Positions 1-9,427 of a DNA stretch of 64,000 nucleotides are shown one piece after another. The notes below the pieces were generated by a model. The model saw nothing but the letters and a program-made list of their open reading frames with translations, searched no databases and was not told where the DNA came from. Source of the stretch: Nitrospirota bacterium. Lineage in GTDB: Bacteria > Nitrospirota > Nitrospiria > SBBL01 > JAADHI01. How positions within the stretch are numbered: the stretch's first letter is position 1; each line of letters begins with the position of its first letter. Position numbers and translations under genes: made by a program. The stretch spans positions 1 to 64,000 of the forward strand of contig JAJDBU010000065.1 of the NCBI GenBank assembly GCA_029261195.1. The letters run 5' to 3'.

Positions 1-201
1 TTCTCCCGCCTCCGGGGGGCGCCGGGGCGGGGCGGGCCATGGTTGCCTCCTGAATCAAAAGATGGAAGATGATGGAAACAAGGTACTTGATTTACACTTT
101 AATCTTTTGGGTCAATTTTTTCAATGAAGTGTGATCAACGACAACTATAATGCCCTGAAAAAAAGAAAAAAAGGTATTATTAAGGAAGCGCTGATCAAGT
201 C

Positions 202-453
202 ATGACTGAGACCCTCTTTATGATTCACGTCATATGGGCTGGACCCTCCTGTTGGAACAATGACAAGGGCTTTTTTGAAGAAAAAGGCTACAACTGCATC
301 ACGACCACTTTGCGTTTTCTCGACATGAATCCAAAGGACGTACCTGATTCCCGACTCAGAACAAGGAGTCTCTTGGATAATATCGAAGATTTGGAGCATG
401 AGATTGCAGCATATGTGACAGATTGGCTAGGTCAAACCGTACTCAAAGCCTGA
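202..453 (+). pseudogene. N-terminal remnant of an alpha/beta-hydrolase-like protein
   Basis: 83 aa; 'FMIHVIWAGPSCWNNDKGFFEEKGYNCITTTLRFLDMNPKDVP..LLDNIEDLEHEI' resembles the N-terminus of alpha/beta hydrolases, but the ORF stops before any nucleophile or histidine motif. Confidence 0.55.
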
Positions 454-485
454 CTTGGACATTAATACGCTTGGACATTAATACG
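454..485. repeat. 16-bp perfect tandem duplication (cttggacattaatacg x2) just 5' of the ldh ribosome-binding site
   Basis: Copies at 454-469 and 470-485, followed by gaggag and ATG at 495. Confidence 0.95.
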
Positions 486-494
486 GAGGAGTAG

Positions 495-1463
495 ATGGAA
501 AACAGACAGCAGTCGAAGCCGGGGAAAGTGGTCATCGTGGGTGCAGGTGCAGTAGGAGCGACTTTCGCCTATGCACTTGCACAAAGCGGCCTGGCGAATG
601 AAATTGTCCTGAATGATCGCAACCGCAAGTTGATGGAGGGACAAGTCATGGACCTGGCCCACGGTCAAGCCTTCTTTCCTCCGGTAGAGATACACTGTGG
701 AGAGAAGCGTGACTATGGAGATGCCCGGATCATTGTCATTACCGCCGGGGCCAAACAACAGCCCGGGGAGTCTCGCCTTGGCTTGCTTCAGAGGAATGCC
801 GAAATGATTGAAGGCATCATGGATGACATTGTCGGGCAGTCCTCAGAAGCCGTTGTTGTGGTCGTGAGCAATCCAGTCGATATCCTCACCTATGTTGCCC
901 TTAAGCGGTCAGCCTGGGCCAGGGGACGCGTGATTGGATCGGGAACCGTATTAGACAGCGCCCGCTTCCGCCACCTTCTCAGCAAGCACTGCGGCATAGA
1001 TGTGCGCAATGTTCATGCGTATATCCTGGGGGAACATGGTGACAGTGAGTTCGCCGCCTGGTCCATGACGCACCTTGCGGGCATTCCCATTGACGAATAT
1101 TGCCATGCCGATGAAAAACATGCCGATTGGAAACAAGAGCGCCTCGAAATTGAGAAGGCAGTCAGAGACTCGGCCTATCACATCATTGACCATAAAGGAT
1201 CGACCTACTTTGCCATTGGCCTGGCGCTTGTGCTGATCGTTGGAGCAATTCTGCGTAATCAAAAAAGTGTGTTCACCGTCTCAACGCTTCTTAAAGGAGA
1301 GTACGGACAGGAAGATGTGTGTCTGAGCGTCCCCTGCACCATTTCCCAAAAAGGTGTCGAGCGTATTGTCATGGCTAAGCTGTCGGGGGAAGAACTGGAC
1401 GCGATGTCTAAGTCTGGTGCTGTCTTGCGCAATGCACTGTCGGCATTACAGAAAAAAGGGTAG
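495..1463 (+). CDS. ldh: L-lactate dehydrogenase (LDH/MDH family)
   Basis: 322 aa; NAD-binding 'VVIVGAGAVGATFAYAL', 'NPVDILTYVALK', active-site 'ILGEHGDSEFAAWS'. Confidence 0.9.
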   Translation: MENRQQSKPGKVVIVGAGAVGATFAYALAQSGLANEIVLNDRNRKLMEGQVMDLAHGQAFFPPVEIHCGEKRDYGDARIIVITAGAKQQPGESRLGLLQRNAEMIEGIMDDIVGQSSEAVVVVVSNPVDILTYVALKRSAWARGRVIGSGTVLDSARFRHLLSKHCGIDVRNVHAYILGEHGDSEFAAWSMTHLAGIPIDEYCHADEKHADWKQERLEIEKAVRDSAYHIIDHKGSTYFAIGLALVLIVGAILRNQKSVFTVSTLLKGEYGQEDVCLSVPCTISQKGVERIVMAKLSGEELDAMSKSGAVLRNALSALQKKG

Positions 1464-1604
1464 TCTGAGCGCCGTTAGCTGGATTCACTCTCGTTTGCAC
1501 AGTCGATGCAAAGAAAAACTAAGCGAGAATCAACTCAAGATGTTTTAAATTACTTGATACTTTTTACTTCCTGATTTTTCGGGGTGCGCATTGCGAGGAC
1601 CCCC

Positions 1605-1658
1605 ATTTTTAAAAATTCAGTCGGTTTTTAAGAATTCAGGCGGTTTTTAAGAATTCAG
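1605..1658. repeat. 19-bp tandem repeat (tcggtttttaagaattcag / gcggtttttaagaattcag) plus a degenerate third copy
   Basis: 1621-1639 and 1640-1658; partial copy at 1605-1620. Confidence 0.85.
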
Positions 1659-1668
1659 ATTGTCCGGT

Positions 1669-2876
1669 TCAAGGTTTCGGGTTTTGTTTCTTCAAAATCT
1701 TTTCATATTCTTCGGCTGGAATCGCTTTGCTGAAGTAGTAGCCCTGACCCATGTCGCAACGGAGGTCTCTCAGATAATTCAAATCCTCGTGTTTTTCGAT
1801 CCCTTCCGCAATCACCTTCAATTTCATGCTCTGTCCCAGTTTCACAATGGATTCAACCATTGTTTTTTTCTCCGCTTGCTTTGTCAGGTTGTCGATGAAG
1901 GATTTGTCGATCTTCAATAGATCGACCGGTAAGCGGGAGAGATAACTGAGTGAGGAGTAGCCGGTCCCGAAGTCGTCAATTGAGAGTTTTATCCCGACCT
2001 TTTTAAGGACCTCCAGCTTTTCAATCATCTCCTCCAGGGGACTGAACATCAGGCTCTCGGTGATTTCAATCGTGAGCGATGCCGGGGAAAGACCGCTCTG
2101 CTCCAGTGCATTAGTGAGTGATTCCAAGAATCCATTATACTTGAATTGACGGGTCGACAGGTTCACTGAAATACTGCAATCGATACCGTCAGACGCATGG
2201 CCGCTTTGAAATAGCTGCGGTGAGACTTGTTTTGGAGCGCCTCGGGGGGGGCGACCACAGCTCGTCCGTTGACAAGATTCACTCGGATACGTTCCATCCC
2301 CTTAAGATCGAGCAGACGGATCTGGTCGTAGAAGCGCTTTATTTCAGAAAAGGTGACAAACTCTTTGGTGAGGGGGGCAAGATGAAGGGCCTTGTCTATG
2401 GAATTGCTTGTGACATCGCTTGTTTGAAGGGCCGCTTCCATCTCATGGTGGGCGCTGAGCATCTTTAAATCAACGGCAATTCCCCTCAGCAGGTTGGAGA
2501 TCGCTTCATCAATCATCTCTAAATGAAGCCTTTCCCTTGCTTCAACGAGCGTTCTTTCTTCTTCGCTCTTTTGTGCCTGAAACACATAAAGGATGAGACC
2601 CGCCAGAATAAAAAAGGGGAGAAAATAGGGGAGGGCTTTTTTTAGAACGAGCATATAGTTTCCCCCAGCCATTCGATCACTCGCAGAAGTCATTCCGATC
2701 AGCTCTTCTTGAATGAAGGTGCATTGTTGCAGGATCTTCTCTGGAATGCGCCATGATATGCTGATTGGAAAATTCTGTAAATATGATAGGGCATGCATAT
2801 TATTGGGCATGTACACTGGCAGTTTTCTTGAACTCAAAGAAAGAACTAAGGTATAAAAACCGACAACTTCACTCAC
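1669..2876 (-). pseudogene. Sensor-GGDEF-EAL protein remnant: membrane sensor part (2163-2876) joined out of frame to the C-terminal part of an EAL domain (1669-2166)
   Basis: 1669-2166 encodes 'ISVNLSTRQF..DDFGTGYSSLSYLSRLPVDLLKIDKSFI..VIAEGIE..GQGYYFSKAI' without the ExLxR motif; 2163-2876 has a TM segment and sensor-like region; no GGDEF between them. Confidence 0.75.
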
Positions 2877-2892
2877 TAGAGGGCCTTAAAAA

Positions 2893-3279
2893 ATGAGTCA
2901 CGAAATGCCCGAAGAGGCAAAAAAAATCGTTTTATCCATGGACCGGATCGGCGAGTCTTTGATCGAAAAAATCAAACCGCTCATCAAAGCCCGTATTATT
3001 TTTACAGGTTTTGATCTGCCTGAGGAATTTGGAGGCTCACAGGAATTGGAATTCGGTAACATCGAAGCCCTCAATGCCCTGGGGGTTGCCATTGTCCCGC
3101 CGGGACCCAATATGGATCGAGTGAGCCAACATGCGGCGCTTATGGGAAAAGAATTTGTGATTCAGGCCATCGAAGATCTCTTCATCGACGACCTCGAAGA
3201 ACTCTTCACCCCGGAGTCATTATTTTGCCTTGAGCAAGAGGGCGAGGTTTTTACCGTGACAGCAGAGGAGATGGAATGA
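2893..3279 (+). CDS. Hypothetical protein
   Basis: 128 aa; stop overlaps the ATG of the downstream gene (ATGA). Confidence 0.7.
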   Translation: MSHEMPEEAKKIVLSMDRIGESLIEKIKPLIKARIIFTGFDLPEEFGGSQELEFGNIEALNALGVAIVPPGPNMDRVSQHAALMGKEFVIQAIEDLFIDDLEELFTPESLFCLEQEGEVFTVTAEEME

Positions 3280-5336
3280 AAAGTTTGTGGTCGAACAAGG
3301 AAGCTAAGGATCTGTCTGGAGTAGATTTAGTGGTTTACACTTCCCGAATTATCGGGGCGAATACCAATCTAGTGCTTTGGGGCGGGGGAAACTCATCTAT
3401 TAAAATAGTCGGACAGGACCACAAAGGCGATGAATGTCGAATCCTCTGGATCAAGGGCAGCGGATCGGATATGCGAACCATCGCTTCGAAAAATTTCACG
3501 CCTCTCCGTCTTGATGACTTGCTCCCTCTGGCAACACGGGAGAAGATGTCGGACGAAGAGATGGTGGCCTATCAGATGAAATCGGTTCTTGATCCGAAAG
3601 CGCCGAAACCTTCAATCGAAACCCTATTGCATGCCTTCCTTCCTGCAACACACATCTACCACACCCATGCCGATGCGATCTGTGCCCTGACCGATACCCG
3701 AAACAGTCGAAAGCTGATCCACAAGGTTTTCGGTCCTTCGGTCGCGCTTGTGGATTATGTGCGTCCGGGTTTTTTGCTCTCGAAAGCGGTCTTTGAGGTT
3801 TATCAGAACCATCCCGATTTGAAGGCGATTATTCTCGACAAACATGGCCTGATCACCTGGGGAGAAACGGCAAAAGCGGCTTACGAAATGACGATTCAGA
3901 TGGTCAGTACCGCAGAGCGTTTTGCTACAGCTCAAATGAAGGGCAAGGCGGTTTTAGGCCCGCTACAGGTAAAACCGCTTCCACTTAAAAAACGTCAGGC
4001 CGCTGTAGCAGCAATCGCTCCGGTTTTACGAGGGGAGCTCAGCCGTAATAAACGCATGGTTTTACTGCATGAAGATGCTTCCGACCTGCTCAAATTTATC
4101 GGTTCGGAAAAGGCAAAAAAAGTGACACAGGTCGGTCCTTTCACCCCCGACCATTTGATGCATACCAAGCCATGGCCCCTTTTGATTGAATGTAAGAATC
4201 CCGATGATCCGGTCGCATTGGCAGAGGCGGTCAGAAAGGGCTGTGTACAGTACAGAAAACGCTCGACAGATTATTTTAATCAATACAAACCTGAAGGCGT
4301 AACAATGCTCGATCCAAATCCGCGTATTATTTTGATTCCGGGCATTGGGATGTTTACAACAGGGAAAGATGTACGGGCGGCCTCCATTGTGCGAGATTTG
4401 TATCTGCACACCTTTCCGGTGATTGAGGCGGCTACGGCCATTGATGCCTATCGCAGCATTCCGATTGAAGAGATCTGTCAATTTGAATATTGGCCGATGG
4501 AAAATTTCAAACTGAGCCTGCTCCCCCCGGAAAAGACCTTTTCACGCAAGATTGTTCTGATTACCGGCGCAGCCGGTGCGATTGGTGCAGCAATTGCGAA
4601 GGCCTTTATTGCAGAAGGGGCCTGCGTAATTTTAACCGACATTGATCTTAAAAAAGCTGAAGAACTCGCAAAAAACCTGAATCAACAATCAGCCGGCAAT
4701 CATGCCGCTGCGATCAAAATGGATGTGAGCGACGAGCGTGATGTCCATCGCGCTTTTGAAGCGGCAACACGGATTTTCGGCGGACTTGATATTTTCATCT
4801 CGAATGCAGGCATTGCACGAACGGCTTCAGTCGAAAACTTGAGCCTTTCCGATTGGGAGCGCTCCCTGGCTGTGAATGCGACTGGACATTTCTTGACATC
4901 GCAGGCGGCGCTTAAAATTATGAAGACACAGGGTTTAGGTGGGGCCGTCGTGGTGGTTTCGACAAAAAATGTACTCTCGCCTGGAAAGGACTTCGGGGCT
5001 TATTCCGCTTCCAAGGCGGCCCAGAGCCAACTGACAAAAATCATGGCCATTGAAAATGCAGCCGATGGCATTCGTGTGAACATGGTGATGCCCGATGCCA
5101 TTTTTGAAGGTTCCGGACTCTGGTCAAAGGCGATTCGGGAAGAGCGGGCCAAGGCGCACAAGATTCCGGTTGAAGAGATTGAAGATTTTTACGCCAAACG
5201 AAATCTCCTACAAACAAAAATTCAGGGCAGTGATGTCGCGGAAGCTGTACTCTTTCTCTCTTCTGATCGCGCCGCAAAAACAACCGGGGCGATTCTTCCG
5301 GTTGATGGGGGAATAAAGGACGCTTTTCCAAGATAG
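3276..5336 (+). CDS. Bifunctional class II aldolase / short-chain dehydrogenase (RhaD-like)
   Basis: 686 aa; N-terminal aldolase-II part ('HTHADAICALTD', 'LDKHGLITWG') and C-terminal SDR ('LITGAAGAIGAAIAKAF', 'NAGIA', 'YSASKAA'). Confidence 0.9.
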   Translation: MKSLWSNKEAKDLSGVDLVVYTSRIIGANTNLVLWGGGNSSIKIVGQDHKGDECRILWIKGSGSDMRTIASKNFTPLRLDDLLPLATREKMSDEEMVAYQMKSVLDPKAPKPSIETLLHAFLPATHIYHTHADAICALTDTRNSRKLIHKVFGPSVALVDYVRPGFLLSKAVFEVYQNHPDLKAIILDKHGLITWGETAKAAYEMTIQMVSTAERFATAQMKGKAVLGPLQVKPLPLKKRQAAVAAIAPVLRGELSRNKRMVLLHEDASDLLKFIGSEKAKKVTQVGPFTPDHLMHTKPWPLLIECKNPDDPVALAEAVRKGCVQYRKRSTDYFNQYKPEGVTMLDPNPRIILIPGIGMFTTGKDVRAASIVRDLYLHTFPVIEAATAIDAYRSIPIEEICQFEYWPMENFKLSLLPPEKTFSRKIVLITGAAGAIGAAIAKAFIAEGACVILTDIDLKKAEELAKNLNQQSAGNHAAAIKMDVSDERDVHRAFEAATRIFGGLDIFISNAGIARTASVENLSLSDWERSLAVNATGHFLTSQAALKIMKTQGLGGAVVVVSTKNVLSPGKDFGAYSASKAAQSQLTKIMAIENAADGIRVNMVMPDAIFEGSGLWSKAIREERAKAHKIPVEEIEDFYAKRNLLQTKIQGSDVAEAVLFLSSDRAAKTTGAILPVDGGIKDAFPR

Positions 5337-5454
5337 AGCCTTTTGTCTGAGTAAAAATTGCTTTTTATGTTAAAATAGTATTGAAATCTATGCTAAAATT
5401 AAATATTCTTTGGAAGCATGAAGGCGGAGCAATGCAGCCAAACAAATAGCCATT

Positions 5455-5490
5455 CCAGATCTATTTTAACGTCCGGATCTATTTTAACGC
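5455..5490. repeat. 18-bp tandem duplication (ccrgatctattttaacgy x2) abutting an AGGAGG ribosome-binding site
   Basis: 5455-5472 and 5473-5490, two differences; AGGAGG at 5491. Confidence 0.9.
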
Positions 5491-5501
5491 AGGAGGTTTT
5501 T

Positions 5502-6110
5502 GTGAAGAAATATTTCAGCAAAGCAATATTTATTTCGGTCATCGTCATTCTTGGTGGCATATTCAACCCTCTCATTTCCCATGCCCTCCCGATCCTGGGA
5601 GTGACTCCAGACAGCAAAACAGTAACATTAGGAGACAGTTTTACGCTTGATATCACTATCACAGATGTCACTGATCTGGCGTCTTTCGTTTTTGACGTAA
5701 AATTTGACTCCGCGATTCTCTCTGTTTCAAGTGTTACGCGGGGCGATTTTTTTCCGAGTGGTGGTTCTACTTTTAATCCGGGTTCATTCGCATCAGGTGA
5801 GGTGAGTTTAATCTCTGGAGATCTGCTTGGGTTTGGGCCGGGAGTAAACGGAACCGGCGTCTTGGCGAGTATTGCTTTTGATTCACTTGTTGTAGGAACA
5901 AGTTCCATTGTTCTTGAGAGTGCCGCTCTTGAGGGTTCGGGATTCCCCGTAAGTTCTATCCCATTCGATTTGAGACATGGTTTTGTCGAAGTGCTTGCTT
6001 CGTCTGGGCCTTCTCCTTCCCCTGCACCGGTTCCTGAGCCTGCAAGCGTGGTGTTACTTGGAAGTGGCTTGCTGGCGCTCATTGTGATGAAAAGGAAGGT
6101 CATCAAGTAG
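5502..6110 (+). CDS. Cohesin-domain-like secreted protein with PEP-CTERM sorting signal
   Basis: GTG at 5502 preceded by AGGAGG; signal peptide; 'TVTLGDSFTLDITITDVTDLASFVFDVKFDSAILSV' cohesin-like; C-terminus 'PVPEPASVVLLGSGLLALIVMKRKV'. Confidence 0.8.
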   Translation: MKKYFSKAIFISVIVILGGIFNPLISHALPILGVTPDSKTVTLGDSFTLDITITDVTDLASFVFDVKFDSAILSVSSVTRGDFFPSGGSTFNPGSFASGEVSLISGDLLGFGPGVNGTGVLASIAFDSLVVGTSSIVLESAALEGSGFPVSSIPFDLRHGFVEVLASSGPSPSPAPVPEPASVVLLGSGLLALIVMKRKVIK

Positions 6111-6310
6111 CACCGATTTTTTTCTCACCATAAGCTCGGTATATCGTCCGATTTATTCTTGATGCCTAAGACCCTAATCAGCTCACAGGTGGCTGGTTCT
6201 CTAGGTACTCAAATCCATTGTCATCATTTATAAAGTAGTCTTTCTTATTCTCTAGATCACTACTTCTTTTTTCCTTCTGGTGGTATAATTTTCTTTGAAG
6301 ACTCGGAGAA

Positions 6311-8566
6311 ATGAGAGTGGATCTGACACGTCGAGAAGTTCTGAAACTATGCGGGATGGGTGCATTGGGTGTGAGCGGCCTTGCCACTCTTCCCGGCTGT
6401 CTGCCCTCGAATTCCCCTGCCTTGGCTGAAACCTGGCATAAGGGGGTATGCCGGTTTTGCGGGGTCGGCTGCGGGGTGATGATCGGTCTCCGTGACGGAA
6501 AGGTCGTCGAGGTAAAAGGCGATGACCTCGCCCACAATAAAGCAAAACTCTGTGTCAAAGGCTCTATGCTGGCAGAACTCCCCGGCCTCCCTAATCGCCT
6601 TCTCCATCCTCTCATCCGCAAAAACGGCAAACTGACGCAGGCCAGCTGGGATGAGGCCATGACGCGGGTGGCCGATGCCTTTCAGAGTACCCGACAAAAA
6701 TTAGGGCCGACCGGTCTCGCTTTTTACGGTTCGGGTCAGCTCTACACTCAGGAAAGTTATACCGCCAACAAACTCTTCAAAGCGGGCTTAAAGTGCAACA
6801 ATGTGGATGGCAATCCCAGGCTTTGCATGGCAAGCGCCGCCGTCGGTTACGTCCAGACCTATGGCAAGGACGAACCGATGGGCTGTTACGAAGATATCGA
6901 ACATGCCACCTGCTTCTTCCTGATCGGAGCCAATGCCTATGAATGTCACCCCGTGCTCTTTGAGCGGATTCTGCTTCGTAAGCGTCAGGATAAACGAGTG
7001 AAGCTGATTGTCATTGATCCCAGGCGTACCAAAACAGCGGGCTATGCCGACCACTTTATTCAACCGCTTCCGGGAACCGACCTCCTCCTCTTAAATGCGA
7101 TGATCCATGTGATGCTTGAGGACGGTCTGATTCAAAGGGATTTTATTGCCGAGCATTGCCGTATTAGTGGAGATGGCGGTGCCTCAGATCTTGCCGGGAG
7201 TCAGGACTTTTATGCTGATTATGCGCCTGAAAAAGTGGCGGAACGGATGGGAATCGCCCCCTCCCAAATCCGAGAGATTGCCTATCTTTTTGCGCGCTCT
7301 GAAGCGACGATGTCGCTTTGGACGATGGGCATCAACCAGCGGACGCAGGGGACGTATCTGAACAATACCCTGCACAATCTTCATTTGATGACAGGTCAAA
7401 TTTGTCGCCCCGGAGCTACTCCGCTTTCCCTCACCGGACAGGGCAATGCCTGCGGCGGGGTGCGCGATACCGGCACACTGTCTCACCTGCTTCCGGCGGG
7501 TCGACTCATCAAAAAACCTGCGCACCGGGCCATCGTTGAAAAACTCTGGAAGGTAGCACCCGGCACAATTTCACCCAAACCGGGTTTTCATGCCATGGAA
7601 CTCTTTAAGGCCATGGGGGATGGGCGCGTGGGTTGTGCCCTGATTATGGCAAGCAATCCGATGCAGACCCTGCCGAACTTAAGAGCCTTCCGGGAAAAGG
7701 TCAAAGACTGTTTTATCTGCGTGGCCGAACCTTTTGCAGATGCACGGACGCTTGAAATTGCCGATGTCGTGCTTCCTTCGGCCCTCTGGGTCGAAAAAGA
7801 GGGGGTTTACGGCCAGACTGAGCGGCGCTACCAGCTTCTCGAAAAGCTGATTGATCCGCCGGGAGAGGCGCGATCCGATCTCGACATCCTGGTTGATCTG
7901 GCAAAGCGCCTGGGTTTGGCAGACTTGATTTCGGCCCAAACACCCGAGGCGGTTTGGGATGAATGGCGGCAGTTTTCAGCAACAAGCAAATATAATTTCA
8001 GTGGCATGACTTACGACAGGCTCAGGAAAGAGCGAGGTTTGCAATGGCCTTGCCCGACTGAGGATCATCCTGGAACAAAGCGGCGCTTTGTGGGGGGAGA
8101 TGACCCGCTTGTGCCCAAGGGAAAGAAGATTTCGTTTTATGGCAAGCCGGATCATAAGGCGGTGATTTATTTAAGACCCTACGAACCTACGCCGGAAAGT
8201 CGCTCCAAGGCATTCCCCCTTTTCTTGACGACGGGTCGGGTTTTAGAACAATGGCACTCCGGAACGATCACGGATAAAGTGCCTGAACTTTCCCGAGCCA
8301 GTGGCCGGGCACGCTTTGAGATCAATCTGCAGGATGCCCATCGCCACGACATTGTATCGGGTCAGCGAGTCCGTGTTGTCTCAGCTTTTGGTGAACTGAC
8401 GATGGAGGCCTTCGTATCAGACGGGCCGAAGGCCGGGGTGATTTTTGCTTCATTTTTTGACTCAAAGCGTTTGATCAACGAGGTAGTCGCTCCCCATTTT
8501 GATCCGTTTTCCAAACAACCTGAGTTCAAGGTAACGGCGGTTCGCCTGGAAAAAGTGTTGGCGTAA
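6311..8566 (+). CDS. napA: NapA-like periplasmic nitrate reductase / Mo-bisMGD oxidoreductase, Tat substrate
   Basis: 751 aa; twin-arginine 'TRREVLKLCG', 4Fe-4S 'CRFCGVGC..CVKG', NapA-like 'NPRLCMASAAVGYVQTYGKDEPMGCYEDIEHA'. Confidence 0.8.
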   Translation: MRVDLTRREVLKLCGMGALGVSGLATLPGCLPSNSPALAETWHKGVCRFCGVGCGVMIGLRDGKVVEVKGDDLAHNKAKLCVKGSMLAELPGLPNRLLHPLIRKNGKLTQASWDEAMTRVADAFQSTRQKLGPTGLAFYGSGQLYTQESYTANKLFKAGLKCNNVDGNPRLCMASAAVGYVQTYGKDEPMGCYEDIEHATCFFLIGANAYECHPVLFERILLRKRQDKRVKLIVIDPRRTKTAGYADHFIQPLPGTDLLLLNAMIHVMLEDGLIQRDFIAEHCRISGDGGASDLAGSQDFYADYAPEKVAERMGIAPSQIREIAYLFARSEATMSLWTMGINQRTQGTYLNNTLHNLHLMTGQICRPGATPLSLTGQGNACGGVRDTGTLSHLLPAGRLIKKPAHRAIVEKLWKVAPGTISPKPGFHAMELFKAMGDGRVGCALIMASNPMQTLPNLRAFREKVKDCFICVAEPFADARTLEIADVVLPSALWVEKEGVYGQTERRYQLLEKLIDPPGEARSDLDILVDLAKRLGLADLISAQTPEAVWDEWRQFSATSKYNFSGMTYDRLRKERGLQWPCPTEDHPGTKRRFVGGDDPLVPKGKKISFYGKPDHKAVIYLRPYEPTPESRSKAFPLFLTTGRVLEQWHSGTITDKVPELSRASGRARFEINLQDAHRHDIVSGQRVRVVSAFGELTMEAFVSDGPKAGVIFASFFDSKRLINEVVAPHFDPFSKQPEFKVTAVRLEKVLA

Positions 8567-8569
8567 ATT

Positions 8570-9187
8570 ATGGATATTGTCACGACTATCAAGATAGCAG
8601 GCTTTGCCGTGATTCTAGCGGGAATGGTTTTGTGTCTGATCATCATGCGCTCAGACTATTATTCGCCTGTTTATAAACGCATTGCGCCACTTACATTTTT
8701 AGTGCTTCCGGTTTTGGTCATCGTCTTGGGGAATTACCATGTTTTCGAGGGTTCTCAAAAGGTCTCAAGTTGCCTGCGCTGCCATGTGATGGCCCCGATG
8801 GCAATGGACATGATCAACCCCGAAAGCACGACCCTTGCGGCACGCCATTACAAAAACCGCTGGATTGCAAAAAAACAATGTTTTACCTGCCATAAAGATT
8901 ACGGTCTGAACGGTACTATTAAGGCAAAACTTGATGGTTTCCGCCATCTCGTAAAATATTCTCTTGGCAGCTATACGTTGCCGGTCCGATTCCGGGGGCG
9001 ATTCAATAATCAGAACTGCCTTGAGTGCCATCGTGGTACGCAGAAATTTGAAGGAATCAAGAGCCACCACACCCTTCGGGAGCGTCTTGAATCGAACAAA
9101 ACAAATTGTACCCACTGCCACGGCTTCCCTCATCCGAACCCGATAGAGAGGCATCACGGCGAGGCGCAGACAGTATCCCTTAAATAG
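8570..9187 (+). CDS. Membrane-anchored tetraheme cytochrome c (NapC/NapM-like)
   Basis: 205 aa; N-terminal TM segments; four CxxCH motifs (CLRCH, CFTCH, CLECH, CTHCH). Confidence 0.8.
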   Translation: MDIVTTIKIAGFAVILAGMVLCLIIMRSDYYSPVYKRIAPLTFLVLPVLVIVLGNYHVFEGSQKVSSCLRCHVMAPMAMDMINPESTTLAARHYKNRWIAKKQCFTCHKDYGLNGTIKAKLDGFRHLVKYSLGSYTLPVRFRGRFNNQNCLECHRGTQKFEGIKSHHTLRERLESNKTNCTHCHGFPHPNPIERHHGEAQTVSLK

Positions 9188-9208
9188 GCTTAGCTTAAAT
9201 AGGCTTAG
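9179..9208. repeat. 15-bp perfect tandem duplication (cttaaataggcttag x2)
   Basis: 9179-9193 and 9194-9208. Confidence 0.95.
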
Positions 9209-9214
9209 ATCGAT

Positions 9215-9250
9215 ACGATGCATAGCAGAAAAACGATGAATAGCAGAAAA
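9215..9250. repeat. 18-bp tandem duplication containing a start codon (acgatgcatagcagaaaa / acgatgaatagcagaaaa)
   Basis: 9215-9232 and 9233-9250, one mismatch; gives in-frame MHSRKT-MNSRK. Confidence 0.95.
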
Positions 9251-9427
9251 CATCCAAAAACGATTATCATTTTTGTCGCTTATCTTTTAAGCGCCTGGTT
9301 TATCTTCAGCCCGGACCCGTTTCAGATGGCTCTCTTTGTCTTTGTGGCGCAGCCCTTGGTCGCTTTGGCCATTCTCCTTTATATTGCCGAGGTGCTGAGA
9401 GAATTGAAAAAGAAGGGTGTGCTGTAG
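9218..9427 (+). CDS. Small two-TM membrane protein in the nap-like cluster
   Basis: 69 aa; two hydrophobic segments; lies between the tetraheme cytochrome gene and mobA. Confidence 0.6.
   Translation: MHSRKTMNSRKHPKTIIIFVAYLLSAWFIFSPDPFQMALFVFVAQPLVALAILLYIAEVLRELKKKGVL

Noticed and set aside
5399-6106. 235-aa minus-strand ORF opposite the PEP-CTERM gene
   Set aside because: Sense strand has signal peptide, ribosome-binding site and PEP-CTERM; antisense ORF is Ser/Thr/Pro-rich shadow sequence
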